A DNA stretch of 64,000 nt from Rhizomys pruinosus (GCA_009823505.1 VZQC01002907.1:1533439-1597438), one strand, 5' to 3'; counted from the stretch's first letter, positions 22,583 through 35,694 are shown. Program-made: numbers and translations. The notes: generated from the letters alone by a model not told the origin.

Positions 22583-22963
22583 CTAATTTCTTCACTAATA
22601 TAAACTTCCTCAAAAGTAGAAAATGCAAGAAGAAAGAATTGGTCAAATATGAGTATAAAGGTGTCCAAAGAAGTGGCAAGCCCACATTGACGTCTTTTAT
22701 GCTGGACAGAACAGACAGTTCAGCAGGCTATATGGGCCCTCTTTCAGAGTGTACTATACCTAGTGTAAATCTGATCGGGGTGCATCCTGGAGGCTTCCTC
22801 TTATGTTCTCTTTACCTCACGTCTACCTGCTGAAGAACCTAATCTGACCAATAATTAAAGAACATGTGTGGTGTCATGGAACAAGATAATCCAATGGAAC
22901 TTAATGTCACTTTTCATTGCTTCTATTAGGAAAGCAAAGTTAGTACAAGTCTGTCAGTTTTTT

Positions 22964-23180
22964 TATTTTATTATTTTTTTATGTGTATGAATGTACAGTC
23001 TGCATGTAGGTCTGTGCACCCGTGTCGTGCAATGTCGCAGAGGTCAGAAGAGGGCGTCGGATTTCCCCGGAACTGGAGTTAAAGACGGTTCTTAGCCACC
23101 ATGTGGGTGCTGGGAATCGAACCCGGGTCCTCTGCAAGAGCAGTTGGAGCTCTTAACTGCTGAGCCATCTCTCCAGCCCC
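22964..23180 (-). repeat. B2 SINE, well preserved
   Basis: Antisense, close to the local consensus: GTGTATGAATGTACAGTCTG, GCAGAGGTCAGAAGAGGGCG, GTGCTGGGAATCGAACCCGG, CCATCTCTCCAGCCCC. Flanked by AGTCTGTCAGTTTTT / AGACTGTCAGTTTTT duplications (22949 and 23182). Little decay suggests a fairly recent insertion. Confidence 0.95.
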
Positions 23181-23210
23181 AAGACTGTCAGTTTTTGAAA
23201 CAGTAGTGCA

Positions 23211-23432
23211 GGAGGTGGAGAGATGGCTCAGTGGTTAAGAACACTGGCTGTTCCTCCAGAGGACTGGGATTTGGTTCCCAGCACCAACAGTGTGGCTAAC
23301 AACCATCTGTAACTCCAGTTCCAGGGCATTCAATGCCCTCTTCTGATATCTGTGGACATTGTATGACACTGGTGCACTTACATTCTTGAAGGCTATATAT
23401 ACTCATACACATAAAAAAATAAAATATTTTAA
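23211..23432 (+). repeat. B2 SINE, facing the previous one
   Basis: GGTGGAGAGATGGCTCAGTG head, GTTCCTCCAGAGGACTGGGA, CTGTAACTCCAGTTCCAGGG, and CATACACATAAAAAAATAAA tail. It is about 30 bp from the inverted B2 at 22964-23180. Confidence 0.93.
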
Positions 23433-23972
23433 AATAGTGGTACAATTATAGGCAACACTCAAAATCTATTTTAAGATATTCATTTATATTCCTCAAAAGT
23501 TCCTTGTAAGTTAAAAATAACTGTTTGCTATGGCATCACAGTTGCTGGTTTTTACTAGTAGGATCTTAGAGATAGTGGAGACATTATACTTGGAGCAACT
23601 TCGAATATCATCTAAAATGCATTTGGCTCATTTTATCTTCCTAAAACAGGTAGAACGGATATTTTCAAAATGCATATGAAATTGAATACTATTCCTACCC
23701 ACAAAGATTGTCCAAAATGCCTACTCTTCTTCTAATTGCATGTTTCTGGAATATATTAGAAAGCTGAAGTTTTCCTTTCCACTCCCAAGCTTCGTACACC
23801 AGGGAGAAGATGCAGTAACTGCTGAAAATGCTCATACTTTGTCAGTGAATGCTCCTCCCCCATATAACTGATAGATAACGTGCTGTTGCTTGTCTCGACA
23901 CCAGAAGTCATGAGTGTTATGTTTGTCACCAGCTAAAAGACTGGATATTTCTTATGGAGGACATATGAGCAT

Positions 23973-23973
<1 letters not shown>

Positions 23974-24020
<47 letters not shown>
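23974..24020. repeat. (GA)n microsatellite
   Basis: About 23 GA units. Confidence 0.95.
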
Positions 24021-24023
<3 letters not shown>

Positions 24024-24418
24024 AGCTATAACAGTACTCGGAAATGAATAAGAAAGAGTCTAATAATGATAAAGCAAGAAAGAATCTAACCCACTGGAGT
24101 CTCTCTAAACTTTCTGAAAAGAAAGAAATACCCAGCATTCCCTCTTGACAGTGAAGAGCCACCTTTGCATATGTTTCAGATTAGCTTTGGATTCTCAAGT
24201 CCATAGTTTTGTCATGTATGCATTTTTAGGCATTCACAGCAATACCTCTGCCTACAAGTCTTTGAGAATCCTCTTTGTCAATGGAAAATGTTGTCAAGCA
24301 AAAGCAGTTGGGGGGGCATTTTAATACTTTCTATTTCTTTAGCTAGCATCCCTAGGTTTTGGGGTTTCTTTCCACCTTTGCATGAGTCAGGGAAAGAAAG
24401 GTGTAGGAAGCTTCTCTT

Positions 24419-25110
24419 GCTACGAGCAGGTACTACACAGTCCTGCTAAGGGAAGGGAAGCAGTGGGCACCTGTGGTCACTGCTGGGGGACTGACCTGTC
24501 GATGCAGAGGTCAGTAGGTCACTTTTGTAACCCAACCTGAGAGGTACTTCCAACCCAGGTCCTTAGCCTGGGATGTGGAATGCTTCCCGTCCGGCCATGC
24601 TCTCCCACCGCCCAAAGACTGCTGGTCTCGGGACAGGAATTTCAGGCTGATGGCTGATGGCTGATCTTCAGCCTACATCGACTCACAATCCACTCCACAG
24701 GTTGGTGACCTGATTAGTCTCCATCCAACCCCACACTATCTTACCAGGTTGGTGATATAATTGATCCCCATCCAACCCACTAGCCACCGACACTCTGAAA
24801 TCCAGGTCTGCCTTGGCCCACATATGCACAAAAATAATGGACACCGGGATTCTGTGATGATGGTAATGGAGAATTCAATTTGTTGCATGTCACAAGTCAC
24901 TTTTATAAGCAAAATGATGTCATCTCTCAGAGCCAATCACAGACCCCAGGGGTCTCATGCCCCTGTATACTGCTGCCCCGCCTAGCATCATGTGCCTGGG
25001 ACAAGAGTTGCTTCCTCTTGAGGTTGAGTCAGAGGAATCCCATGACTTCCACCTTGTGCCCTGAGGGATGCTAACTGAGAACAAGCCCCTAATTCAAACT
25101 AGATCTTCCC
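24419..25110 (-). other. GC-shifted segment with a promoter-like motif array; possible LTR remnant
   Basis: Base composition is clearly richer in GC than the intron around it. Read on the minus strand there is an inverted repeat GACCCCAGGGGTC (24943-24955), an ATTGG (inverted CCAAT, 24933-24937), a CRE-like TGACATCA (24915-24922) and TATAAAA (24901-24907), within about 55 bp. Downstream are two ~48-bp tandem units with GGTTGGTGA on + (24697, 24745). This resembles a retroviral U3/R, but I could not fix both LTR ends or a target-site duplication. Confidence 0.35.
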
Positions 25111-26139
25111 ACAGAAAGGATTCTGCTAATACTGCATCCACTCTTCCACCGCAGCCTGGGGTTTGTCTTCCTTGTAATGTTCATCCCTCTTTGCCACTTT
25201 CTCCACTAGAAATGGTCCCCAATGGACAGCTTCACAGTCAGGTGTGTGTGCACAACTGTACATGTGCACTAACTTCTGCAAATGCACACACACACACATC
25301 AGTGCATGTAAACATGCTTATGTACATTTGCATTTCTGTTAGTTCTCTTCTTCTACACACTTCATCCTTTACTGGTTATTGCTATTCACTTTGACATGAC
25401 TTTGTGTTCTCAGGTCCTTTCCAGCCTCTTCAATGGACCTGACATTTGCAGACACATCGCAGACAGACAGGCTCCCACCTGGAGTACACTGATCCCTCTC
25501 AGTGTAGCTTTGTATGTGCCAGGAATCTCCTATTTTCAGTAGTCAAAACAGAGGCATATTCTGTCTCTCCCGTAAAGCTATTAGATTTATGAAAATAAAA
25601 GAATAACAAAGTGACTTTTCTTCTGCCTACCTATAAGAGATGACCATTCTTAATAAGTAAATTAGTATTAGAGAGGTTAGCTCTTATAAAACTGGTAAAA
25701 CTGCTTTCTTTAATTGACTAATAGACATAGGAACTATGAAAAGGATTATTCTATATTCAGAACCAAATATAATACTAGAGCCTCTTTAAGCTGTACATTT
25801 AAGCAAAATATATTAATACAGGAGAGCTCTGATATTGGCAATAGATTATTCTTCCAAGAAGATGTTGGCCAGGGGATCGAAGCCCTCCCAAAAGGTAAAG
25901 GCTTCTTGCCTGTAAACTGGGATACCTGCAAGAAGAGAGGTGGTAAGGCCCTGCTGTCAAAGACCTGATGTAAGCATGGGAAAGATGTATTGAGACCACA
26001 CTTGCAAGTGTACAGTTGGTCTCTGGAATATCGGAGAGTGCTACCAAAGGCCACTAAACCAATAAAGCAAATATTGATCTCCTTGAGTCAAGCAAGACTC
26101 TGCCATCAGCATCAGCTACACCTCACCTGCCTGGAAATA

Positions 26140-26787
26140 CTGTGCAGCAGTGGCAGCCATATGTCTGTATATCCTAAATCTAATTGGCTATTAGCTCTCT
26201 CCTTGGAGGAATAACTGATGCCTCAAGCTTACATCCTCTAGTGGTTAAGAGATGTTATAAGCCCACAGTAAGACCTTGTCATCTTTTACAGAAAAAAACA
26301 TAATTCATGGATTAGCATACCATCCAAACATCTGTGTCTATACCAAAATAACCTACCATAATAATTAGTACTGTCTAAATACCTATATATATAATTGCTT
26401 GTGCTAATGTAGGATTGAAAGGTTATTCCTGAACAAACTGTCAGCCCATGAAAAGAAACAGCCAGAACTGGTCAGAGTCCAAAACGACATCTCCAGAGAA
26501 AGTAGACTGTTTTGCTTCTCACCTGTGCCCCTTTCCTAAGCCTAGGGAACAATCTGCAGAAGAGGGGGCATGGTAGCATGTAAGGGCTGTGGTTGGGGTG
26601 AATGGTGAAACTACAGCAATATAGACTGGACACTTATTTGATCAACCTGAATGTACATACAAGCTCCTCCAGCTGGTTGGTGGAAGCCTTTGGCTGTGTG
26701 AGTTTGGGCACAACTGCTTGCAAATTGGTTTTACATGAAGGATGTTTGTACTCATAACTTATTACTTATTGTTAAAAAAATGAAATA
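26140..26787 (+). mobile_element. Unidentified ~640-bp retroposon, copy 2
   Basis: Sense counterpart of 19021-19667. It ends in ACTTATTACTTATTGTTAAA and an A-rich stretch immediately before a B2. The element may extend further 5' (to about 25780), since the other copy is cut at its 5' end. The open frames at 25714-25968 and 25990-26214 lie in this area but match nothing I know. Confidence 0.75.
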
Positions 26788-26788
26788 A

Positions 26789-27028
26789 GGGCTGGAGAGA
26801 TAGCCTAGCAGTTAAGAGTGCCGACTGCTCTTGCAGAGGACCCAGGTTCGATTCCCAGCACCCACATGGCAGCTGAGAACTGTCTGTAACTCCAATTCCA
26901 GGAGAACTCCAGTTCCAGGGGAATCCAACACCCTCTTCTGACCTCCACAGCATTGCACGACACAGGTGTACAAACCTGTACTCAGACAGTACATTCATAC
27001 ACATAGAAAATAAACAGTTAAAATTTCT
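26789..27028 (+). repeat. B2 SINE with a 17-bp internal duplication
   Basis: GGGCTGGAGAGATAGCCTAG head. AACTCCAATTCCAGG is followed by a second AACTCCAGTTCCAGG. The CATACACATAGAAAATAAAC tail follows. AAAAAATGAAATAA duplications flank it. The internal duplication is shared with the B2 at 50187-50420. Confidence 0.92.
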
Positions 27029-27202
27029 AAAAAATGAAATAAAAGAAAGTAAAAAAATTAAATTAGTAGTTAAATACATTTTAAAGTGTTCTTGTGCAAA
27101 TATTAACATACACCCAAAATGCAAAATTCAAACCAAGAATCCTTATGAATTATGGTTAAAATTATAATTTTCACACATTAAATTCATGCAGTGTTTTTAA
27201 AT

Positions 27203-27422
27203 TTTTTATTTACTATTTTTTATGTGTATGAGTGTACTGTCTGCATATAGGTTGGTGCACTTTTGTCATGCAATGCCGTGGAGGTCAGAAGAGGGCATTG
27301 GATTCCCCTGGAACTGGAGTTAAAGATGGTTCTTAGCCACCATGTGGGTGCTGGGAATCGAACCCGGGTCCTCTGCAAGAGCACTCGGTGCTCTTAACCA
27401 CTGAGCAATCTCTCCAGCACCA
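27203..27422 (-). repeat. B2 SINE
   Basis: Antisense and well preserved: TTTTTTATGTGTATGAGTGT, GTGGAGGTCAGAAGAGGGCA, GTGCTGGGAATCGAACCCGG, ATCTCTCCAGCACC. Flanks CATGCAGTGTTTTTAA / CATGCGGTATTTTTAA are a diverged target-site duplication. Confidence 0.94.
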
Positions 27423-29140
27423 TCATGCGGTATTTTTAATACTGTTGATCTAATAATGCCCCAGTTGATAAGCAATTTGTAATTTATTTGCTATATCTTA
27501 TAATAAGCATCTTCACAACTTTGTCCTCAACTATGGTAATGCCTGCAAGTAGATTAATTTTTGCTTTTGAAACAAAGTTTCATGTACATATCATTGTATT
27601 TTCAAACCAACCGATGTTGCATTCACTTAACATATTAATCATATAAATAAAAATCCATCCTTGAGTTTTATAAGTTGCAACTGAACATCTATGAAATTTA
27701 TGAGAATGCCTCACTGAGTTTCACTATGAAGTAATTTTCTTGCTACCAAAAATATATTCCTACCGTTGTATAAATCCAGGCTAATGATATAATAGCTTCC
27801 TAAAGGAGACAAAGAGTCACAATGTCAGGGATCAAAACATTTTACAAGTCAAACTGATGTATTGATCACTGGGAAAGCTGAAATTAGATAACAATTATAA
27901 TTATTAAATCTCTTACCCCAGGAGGGTTTGTTCTTTCTCCCATTTTAGACCTTTTACATAAAAAAAAACTTGTATGTAAAAAAATGTATATATACGACAT
28001 TATTTGTTAAACCTTTCATGGAAAAATCTTAATTGTTCTAAAATAATTGGTTAAATCTCTACCATCCATATAAAAGTATCACTTTATTTAACAAAGCATA
28101 GGTTTATATTTAAGTCCAAGGGGAAAGTTATTGTGTTAAAAGAGCTTTCTGATTTGTATTTTGCTGCTCTACCCTTTATTACTGCAGTTTAATAAGTCAA
28201 TAGAAATAGTCAATTAGTCAATGTATCCTGTAGTTTACCCAATTTGTCTAAACTCTCGTTAGTTATAAAAGGAAACATAATTAATATTTAGAGCACTAAT
28301 TTATTATTAACCAACATAAGAAATAATTAGTGGTCACATGCCAGCAACTCTACCTGGGTACTAAGATGTCTTTGAACTCTCAAAGGAAAAGAAAAACTTG
28401 TCCTTCTCCACCTTGTAATTTCCAAATTCTATGTAAAATCAAAGCTCTGATTAAAGACCTTGCAAAGATGCTATTGTGGGACTGCAATTGCCATTTCTTG
28501 ATGGAACTATAGTGATTTTATTATGAGATTTTCTTTTGCCTCAGAACCCCTTTTCTCAAACCTAACTCACACACTAATGTGTGCACTGCAGCAATTTGAT
28601 CATATTTCCTGCAGAATCACATGATGGCTAATATTCCCCTGCATATGGCACAATTCTTGTGCAGTAGAGACCAGAGAATTAGACTTTGTATACAATTTCC
28701 AAATAATACTTACTAACCTTTGTTCTCCACTGACAAAATCATACTTGCTAGGGGACAAATGGGGGAGAATAACTTTATTGGATACAGCCTGAATCAGGTC
28801 TAATATTCAAGAAATAAATTAGTCACAGCCTAAAAATGAGATTATTTTATCATCATAATTATTATTTTTATTGATTTCAACTCACTTGAAATGTGTGACC
28901 CTCCTTCTGAGAAACATCATATTAAAGTTTATAAGCTATGGTATTGTAGGATTAATTTTTTTCTTCTTGCTTTAGAATCAGGACTGTCAGATAGATACCT
29001 GTGGAATATCATTTAAAAACAAAGAGAATGAATACCTTTAAGATAAATAATGAATCAAACATGTCAAAATAACGCACCATTTATCAAGTCTGTCTCTTTC
29101 CACATAGGTTTATGCAATGCATTGATTAATTGATTGATTG

Positions 29141-29268
29141 ATCTTTTTTTTTTTGAGACAGAGTCTCCCCATAGCCCCAGCTGGCCTGGAACTCAGTATT
29201 TAGACTAGGCTGGCCTTGAACTCACAGAGATCTGCCTGCCTCTGGGATTAAAGGCGTGGGCCACCACT
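29141..29268 (-). repeat. B1 SINE, internally shortened
   Basis: TTTTTTTTTGAGACAGAGTC, GCTGGCCTTGAACTCACAGA, GGGATTAAAGGCGTGGGCCA. The TCCCAAGTGCT block is missing. (ATTG)n precedes it. Confidence 0.92.
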
Positions 29269-31052
29269 ATAATATTTTAAAATAGTTTGACGTAGTAACC
29301 CTCCAAGATAATAACCAATTTATAAATGATTTACTGTACCTTACAGTAAGCATCTTTAGCAACTATTTCACGAGTGTGGTAATCTTTTGTTTCTTGAAGC
29401 AAAATTTCTCTCTCTCACACACACACACAAATATACACATTTACTGACATTTCTGAGTAGCCCTTTATTACCCTTTATCACCCTTTCAACCTCTGTTTTA
29501 CAGCATTGTCAGCACATATTCACTGTCTCCCTCATGGGAATTCTCGTTTTTCACTGTAGCAGCTTGTTATGCTCTTCTGAAGCAGCTCACTTAGGTAATG
29601 AAGAATAGCATGCATTTTCAAGGTAGCTAGCTGTAGTTAGAGATGATCTGACAGGGTTTCTCTTAAGGCTTACACTTGCACTGCAAATAAAATAATGTTA
29701 TAATTTTAATTAATCTGACAAAACAACTTTCTGGACATGGTAAGGCATGGATGGAACAATAAGCTAGAACAGTGAACACCCCGGAGTGGTACTTTTGCTT
29801 TCAATGAGAAGATATGCTGACACCTCATTACCACCTAGAGTTCATACTTGATATCAGAGGATTGTGATGAATGTCAAAATGTGTCCATTAGAGAGTGATA
29901 CAGAATGCACTCACTGCTGTAAAACATTCTGTGCTTGACTCTCCCTTCCCACTCACTCTTCCACCTTTAGCCTTCCCAATTCCTGGAAGTCACTGACCTG
30001 TTTCCTGGCTCAACAGTCTTGCCTTTCTCAATGCCTTTCTAGTTGACATTCCACAGAACAAGCCTTTCAGACTGTCTTCTTTCTTTCACTTGTAGTAATT
30101 TAATTTAGTGCTCAGACTTCTCAGTGTATAAAAAAGGAACAGTTAATATTATTCCTATTAAGTGAAAAATTTTAATAATGAAATAGCTTCATAATTCACA
30201 CCAAATAATAAATTCATTGAAGTTGCAAATTTAGAAAGCCTTTCCTAATTGTTGAAATCTCTTAAAAGTATTTAGGTAGAAGATCCCTTCTCATTTGAGT
30301 CAAAAGATGAACATGCTATTTCTTCCAAGAGTTTTAAATATTATTTGAATACTAAAAGGAGTGCTTATATTAAAAATGTATTAAAATGTTTTATAGTAAA
30401 ATCCAAAATTTACATTAGAATTAAACAAAGATTTTAAGGAATTATCTAACTAATGTAGAAGTGCTCCTCGCCTAGATCCTAGCTAAATTCTCATGAGGGT
30501 GAAAACTCAGAGGACTGAAAATTCAGAAGTATTTCAGTGGAAAAGTTGAGAAGGAATTCAAAGGAGATTTTCTTTGAACCAAGTTGCATGTTGGTGGTTG
30601 GATGATTTAGATGAGGCTCCCTGGAGAACCAACTCCAGGGTAGGTTCCTTCTTTGAAGGTTCATTAGAAATTCTCCCCACAGATGAATGAAGAATGTGGG
30701 GCTGATTGTGAGTGGGGGCAGTTGAGCTGAGATCACTTGTTCTCTTTGGCTTAGAATAAATGAAATTACTACTCTCATGGTTTTTTGAGAAGGATTATTA
30801 ACCACAGATAAGTATTTGATACACTACTAAATTTGTTCTAGATGTTTTACTTTATGCAATATAGTAACTAAATGTTTTCAATTTTTGATGATCTAATAAA
30901 CATGCATTTTAATGCATAAGATATTTTGACAAAAAATAAAATTAGTAGTATTTGTCCTTCCTTCAATGTGAGATTAATCTAACAAAAATAATGACAGAAG
31001 TTACTTATTTTATTATGGTTATGTACAAAAAGAGCTATACACAAAGGTATTA

Positions 31053-31258
31053 GGGGGCTAGAAAAATGGCTCAGTGGTTAAGAGCAAGTGTTATTCTTGC
31101 AGAGGACCTGAGTTAGGTGCCCACACCCATGCCTGACAACTCATAACCACCTAGAACTTTGGCTACAAGGGATCCTATCATTCTTCTAGACTCTGCAGGC
31201 CCTAGTAGACACCAACATAAATGCACATATATACACATAATTAAAAATAATTTTCAAA
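31053..31258 (+). repeat. B2 SINE, diverged
   Basis: GGGGGCTAGAAAAATGGCTC, CTCAGTGGTTAAGAGCAAG, CTTGCAGAGGACCTGAGTTA, ending in TATACACATAATTAAAAATA. Confidence 0.85.
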
Positions 31259-32355
31259 ATGTTTTTCAAAGTTATTAAAATTTAAAATAAATTGCCTCCT
31301 AAATTTGATTTCAGAATTGTAAATTGAAACACTGCAATTGTTTATGTTGATATGATCTCAAGCAGGGAAACAACAGCATGGTATTAACTTGTTGTAATCA
31401 GGAGCTTGCTCCTCCTCCACCTAAATACACTGGTTTGGATGAGCATAGATCCTGAAGTACAGCCACACAGATCTAAGATACATGGTTTTCATCTCTGAGT
31501 CTCAGGACTGTCTAGATTTATCTTCATCACTGGGTGAGTGATAATAAAAAAAGGAACTATCACATTTTAATTATGAAATAAGTTCACTATGCCATCACAA
31601 TATATAAAGTGCTACTTTTCCCAAATCTACATAGAAGTGGTTTTAAAATGTAAACAAACTTCCTGCATTTGTCCCAACTGCCCCCTGCTCTGTTGTTCCC
31701 CATAATATACTCACAAGCTCCTCACCAATTGGCACAGAGATAATACAAAATATAATAACTGTCTCATAGTAATGTTCCAGCAAGTTATTGTAATCCTGTG
31801 CATTCAAATGTATTGACTGACCCCCTAGAACATCAACTGGTCAGCACACAACTATTTTGGCCAATGATTTAATGTTCATGAAAACATCTGCCACAAATAC
31901 CTTCATGCAATAGTTTACTAAAGTAGCTCTAAGTCTTGGGCTACTTCAATATGGTAGAGTTAATGTCCTCATTTGTTAAATGTGTTATTGTTTGTGTTGG
32001 TTTGACTAGTGAGTTCAGAACTCTGGCCCTGTACTTCAGCGTGGGATGCTTGCAGAGGCCAAACCAGCTTGTATAGCCATTATCTCCAACACTCCTTCTA
32101 CTGCAGCATTGCAGCTTAAACTGAGACATCATTGATTTATACATGATAGCAGTGGTCACCAAGCGGGAATCAAGATCGGGAGTGAAGCACAGTGAAGCAG
32201 CTCCCTTGCTGACCTCAACTTCTGTAGCTCCATTTTGGCCCAAATCTTAGAAGTCACTCCCTGGTGGAGGACAGTGGAAGGGAGTTAATATTCGACCTGC
32301 TGACGTAGAAAAAGTTTCTTTATAATTCTAAATTTGCAAGTGTGTCTTTCCAAAT

Positions 32356-32440
32356 TGAGACCCTGGCACTTGCTATGGAGACCAGGCTGGCCTCATTCTC
32401 ACAAAGCCACCTGCTGAGTGCTAGGACAAAAAGCATGAAA
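32356..32440 (-). repeat. B1 SINE remnant
   Basis: GAGACCAGGCTGGCCTCATT and GCTGAGTGCTAGGACAAAAA are antisense B1 blocks; much of the element is lost. Confidence 0.6.
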
Positions 32441-32514
32441 TCAGATTTCGCAGTCAAACTTAGGGCAATTGAATACAGTTCTTATTCCATTTGAAAATAT
32501 CGGGGTTTTGTATC

Positions 32515-33140
32515 ATTTCCATGAATTTTCATGTATGTGGTATAAAACACCTTATCTTTGTACACCTTCCCCCATCTGCACCCTCCGACAGCCCCCTAGT
32601 GGAGTTTATCCACTTTGTCATTTATGTTAAGGCCTACCCAATCAAGTTGTGTACCGGACATTCCTCAATGTGAATTCATCCACTGGGGTCTAATCAGCCT
32701 ATCTAGAATCAATCCCTCAAAGATCATCTCTCCCTTATCCAACAGAAACAAGCTGCCAGTAGTTCTTTGGCTAAAGTTGGAACCTGTTCCACACTTCCCC
32801 AGTTCTATGCTGGGTTTTTGTATGCTTGGATTTGCATGGGTCTTATGCATGCAGACACTATTGCCAAAGGCTCATATGAGCAAGGTCCCAGAATCCTGTA
32901 AGATTCTCTTTCCATGTGGTCATGCACCTCCTCCTCCGTTTCTTACAGTCTTCCTTCCCTCTCTTCCACAATGGTCCCTAAGCCCTGGGTGGGTGAAGTT
33001 CACTATAAGAGTCCTTTCCGGGGACTCACACTCTGTATGCTCTTATTCTCTATACTTCGGCCATTTGTGGCCTTTTTCATTCAATGTGCTCTGTTGCATG
33101 AGGGAGCTTTGTTGATGAGAGTCGAAAGATATAGTTTTGT
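32515..33140 (-). mobile_element. Old L1 (Lx-like) 3'UTR, minus strand
   Basis: Shares a block order with 34735-34975 (TTATCCACT, AATCAGCCTATCTAGA). It continues with GGATTTGCATGGGTCTTATGCATGC and CTTTGTTGATGAGAGTCGAA, which I recognise as antisense Lx-type L1 3'UTR. The 166-codon open frame across it is not a gene. Confidence 0.65.
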
Positions 33141-33159
33141 AACACCAATGACCTCTTAA

Positions 33160-33365
33160 AATATTTGTTACATTTTATTGTGTATGCGTGTGTTTGTGCA
33201 TGTGTGTGTATGTGTACAAGTGCATGCACAGAAAAAGTGTGGCAATCAGAGAATAAGTTGATGGAGTTGCTTCTCTACTTCTACCACATTGGTTCTGGGG
33301 ATTGAACTCATGTCATCATGCTTGGCAATAAGTGCTCTTATCCTCTGAGTGACGTAGCTGGCCCC
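33160..33365 (-). repeat. B3-like SINE upstream of the LDLa exon
   Basis: TATTGTGTATGCGTGTGTTT tail side, TGGTTCTGGGGATTGAACTC and CTCTGAGTGACGTAGCTGGC head side. Antisense to a B3/B2-related SINE. It ends about 215 bp before exon 33582-33845. Confidence 0.75.
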
Positions 33366-33559
33366 CAGTAATGCCCTTTTAAAGAATGTAGGTTCTGAGT
33401 TTAGATAAGGTACTTTGTCCACATTTATGTTTTATGTAGTCAATGTTCCCTTATTAGAAATAAATTTATTTAAAATACTGAACTGTTTTATATTTATACA
33501 ATGCTAATATATGCTGGGTGAGTCAATACTGACTGGTCATAAAGAAAACATTCTAATGA

Positions 33560-33958
<399 letters not shown>

Positions 33959-34114
33959 TAATAGTATTTTTCTGCCTTGTGTTGCTGAACAAACCATGAA
34001 GCTCTTGCTTTCCATTTCTGTAAGCACTCTGTTTGTGGTCACACCAACTTCTACAAGCCTGTTAAATCCTAGTCCATTTAATTCTAGATCATTGTAATGA
34101 AGGCCACTTTTTAA

Positions 34115-34298
34115 AAATTTATTATTTTTTATGTGTATGAATGTACTGTCTGCATGTAGGTTGGTGCTCCTATGTCATGCAATGTCGTGGAGGTCAGAAG
34201 AGGGCATCTGATTCACCTGAGTGCTGGGAATCGAACCCAGATCCTCTGCAAGAGCAGTTGGTGCTCTTACCTGGCTGGAGAGCCATCTCTCCAGCCCC
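34115..34298 (-). repeat. B2 SINE, rearranged
   Basis: Antisense B2 lacking the block between TTCACCTG and GAGTGCTGGG. CTGGCTGGAGAGCCATCTCTCCAG near its head forms a short palindrome. GAAGGCCACTTTTTA flanks it on both sides. Confidence 0.9.
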
Positions 34299-34734
34299 TG
34301 AAGGCCACTTTTTATACTTGTTATCTGCTTACATATGTGTGGAAATGTTTTGAAGTAGTGAAATTGTAATTTATTTCTACATTAGATGATCAGAAAGACT
34401 GTTCAAGTCAAATACTATAGACAATTAATTATAATGAACGCACATACAGCACACACATATGTATTAGGGTTTAGGATTGGATAATTACATGGTTAGATAT
34501 CGTGTCTTTAAGAGTTCGTGGTGTGGTAAGTACTAAGGACACAGACTGACTACCTGTGCACTCTTAGGAAGGTATTTAAGTGCTCCAAGTATCCTTTTAC
34601 CATCATGTAATGAAGTCTATAGGCCTATAATAATTAACTTACCATACTGGGAGAATTTTTCCATGTTTTTGCTATAACTAGCCTTCATCAACTAGAAAAG
34701 AAAAAAATGTTACCTGTACAATTTTCATTGTTTT

Positions 34735-34975
34735 TTTTTAATTTTTATTGAGCTTTTGTACGTTTCATAAAATAGTTCTTTATCAAATGTACACCCTCCT
34801 CCATCTGTGCCCCCTAAAGCCCCCAGCAGACCTCATGTATCCCATAATGCATGCTAAGTTCTATCCAGTCAAACATTTGTACCTGGATGTCCTTCATTGC
34901 AAATTTATCCACTGGAGTCTAGTCAGCCTATCTAGAGATGTTAAGTCAGGCCTACCCTCCCTCACCCAGTAATAA
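34735..34975 (-). mobile_element. Old L1 (Lx-like) 3' end, minus strand
   Basis: TTTTTTTTAATTTTTATTGAGC opens it as an antisense L1 3' terminus. The body shares TTATCCACTGGAGTCTAGTC and AGCCTATCTAGA with 32515-33140. Confidence 0.7.
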
Positions 34976-35694
34976 AAGCATACACATTTGTGTGTGATTT
35001 GCTAATCACAGTGGAGTTCAAAAGCATGTTATTTATTTGCCTGGTCATTTATTATTTGATTATATTTTGTAAATTCCATAAAACATAAAACAGTGATCAC
35101 ATTTTAAAGTCACTTGAGGACATAACCATAAGAAGGAATCAAGGAAAGAAATACAAGGCTTTTTCAATCCTAATTAATCAGGCATCTGGAGATAAGATTA
35201 TTGGGAAAGAGTAAAATTAGTGAAAGAGATAGCATCTGGATATTTGCAGGTTTTACTTTCACATCAGTGAAACCTTTCTCCTTGTTTAGAAATGTAGGTT
35301 TTTCTACTTCCTGGTATTTCCTTTCTGTGATTAAAAAAAATAAAAATTGTCAGGTCTTGTAATAGTTTCTTATTGGTAAAGTAAGCAAGAGGAGATGATG
35401 TAGAAGGAGAAGCCCTGCCAAATTACTCATTCCTGTTCCCATCAGGGCTCTAATGCAATTTGGCTGACAGAAATAATATTATGTTCGATATAGTCATATG
35501 ATGTTTGGCTTCAAACAGGAATGCTATTTAAAGAGATGCTTAAGAGTGTACTGTGTCCTTATAGTTTCAGATAATCATTGGAAACTTGGATGCTAAGTAG
35601 ATAGTTATTTGAGTTCCCTTACCAAAGGGAAAATCCTCATGAGGAATAAATGAGGCACAAAATTCTACAACAAAAATCACAGAATAAACACTTT

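Noticed and set aside
25714..26214. Two open frames (84 and 74 codons) as a possible small gene
   Set aside because: They are unlinked by frame, have no recognisable motif, and the second runs into the 640-bp repeat.
32615..33115. 166-codon open frame, the longest in the window
   Set aside because: It lies in antisense L1 (Lx-like) 3'UTR sequence and shows no protein family features.
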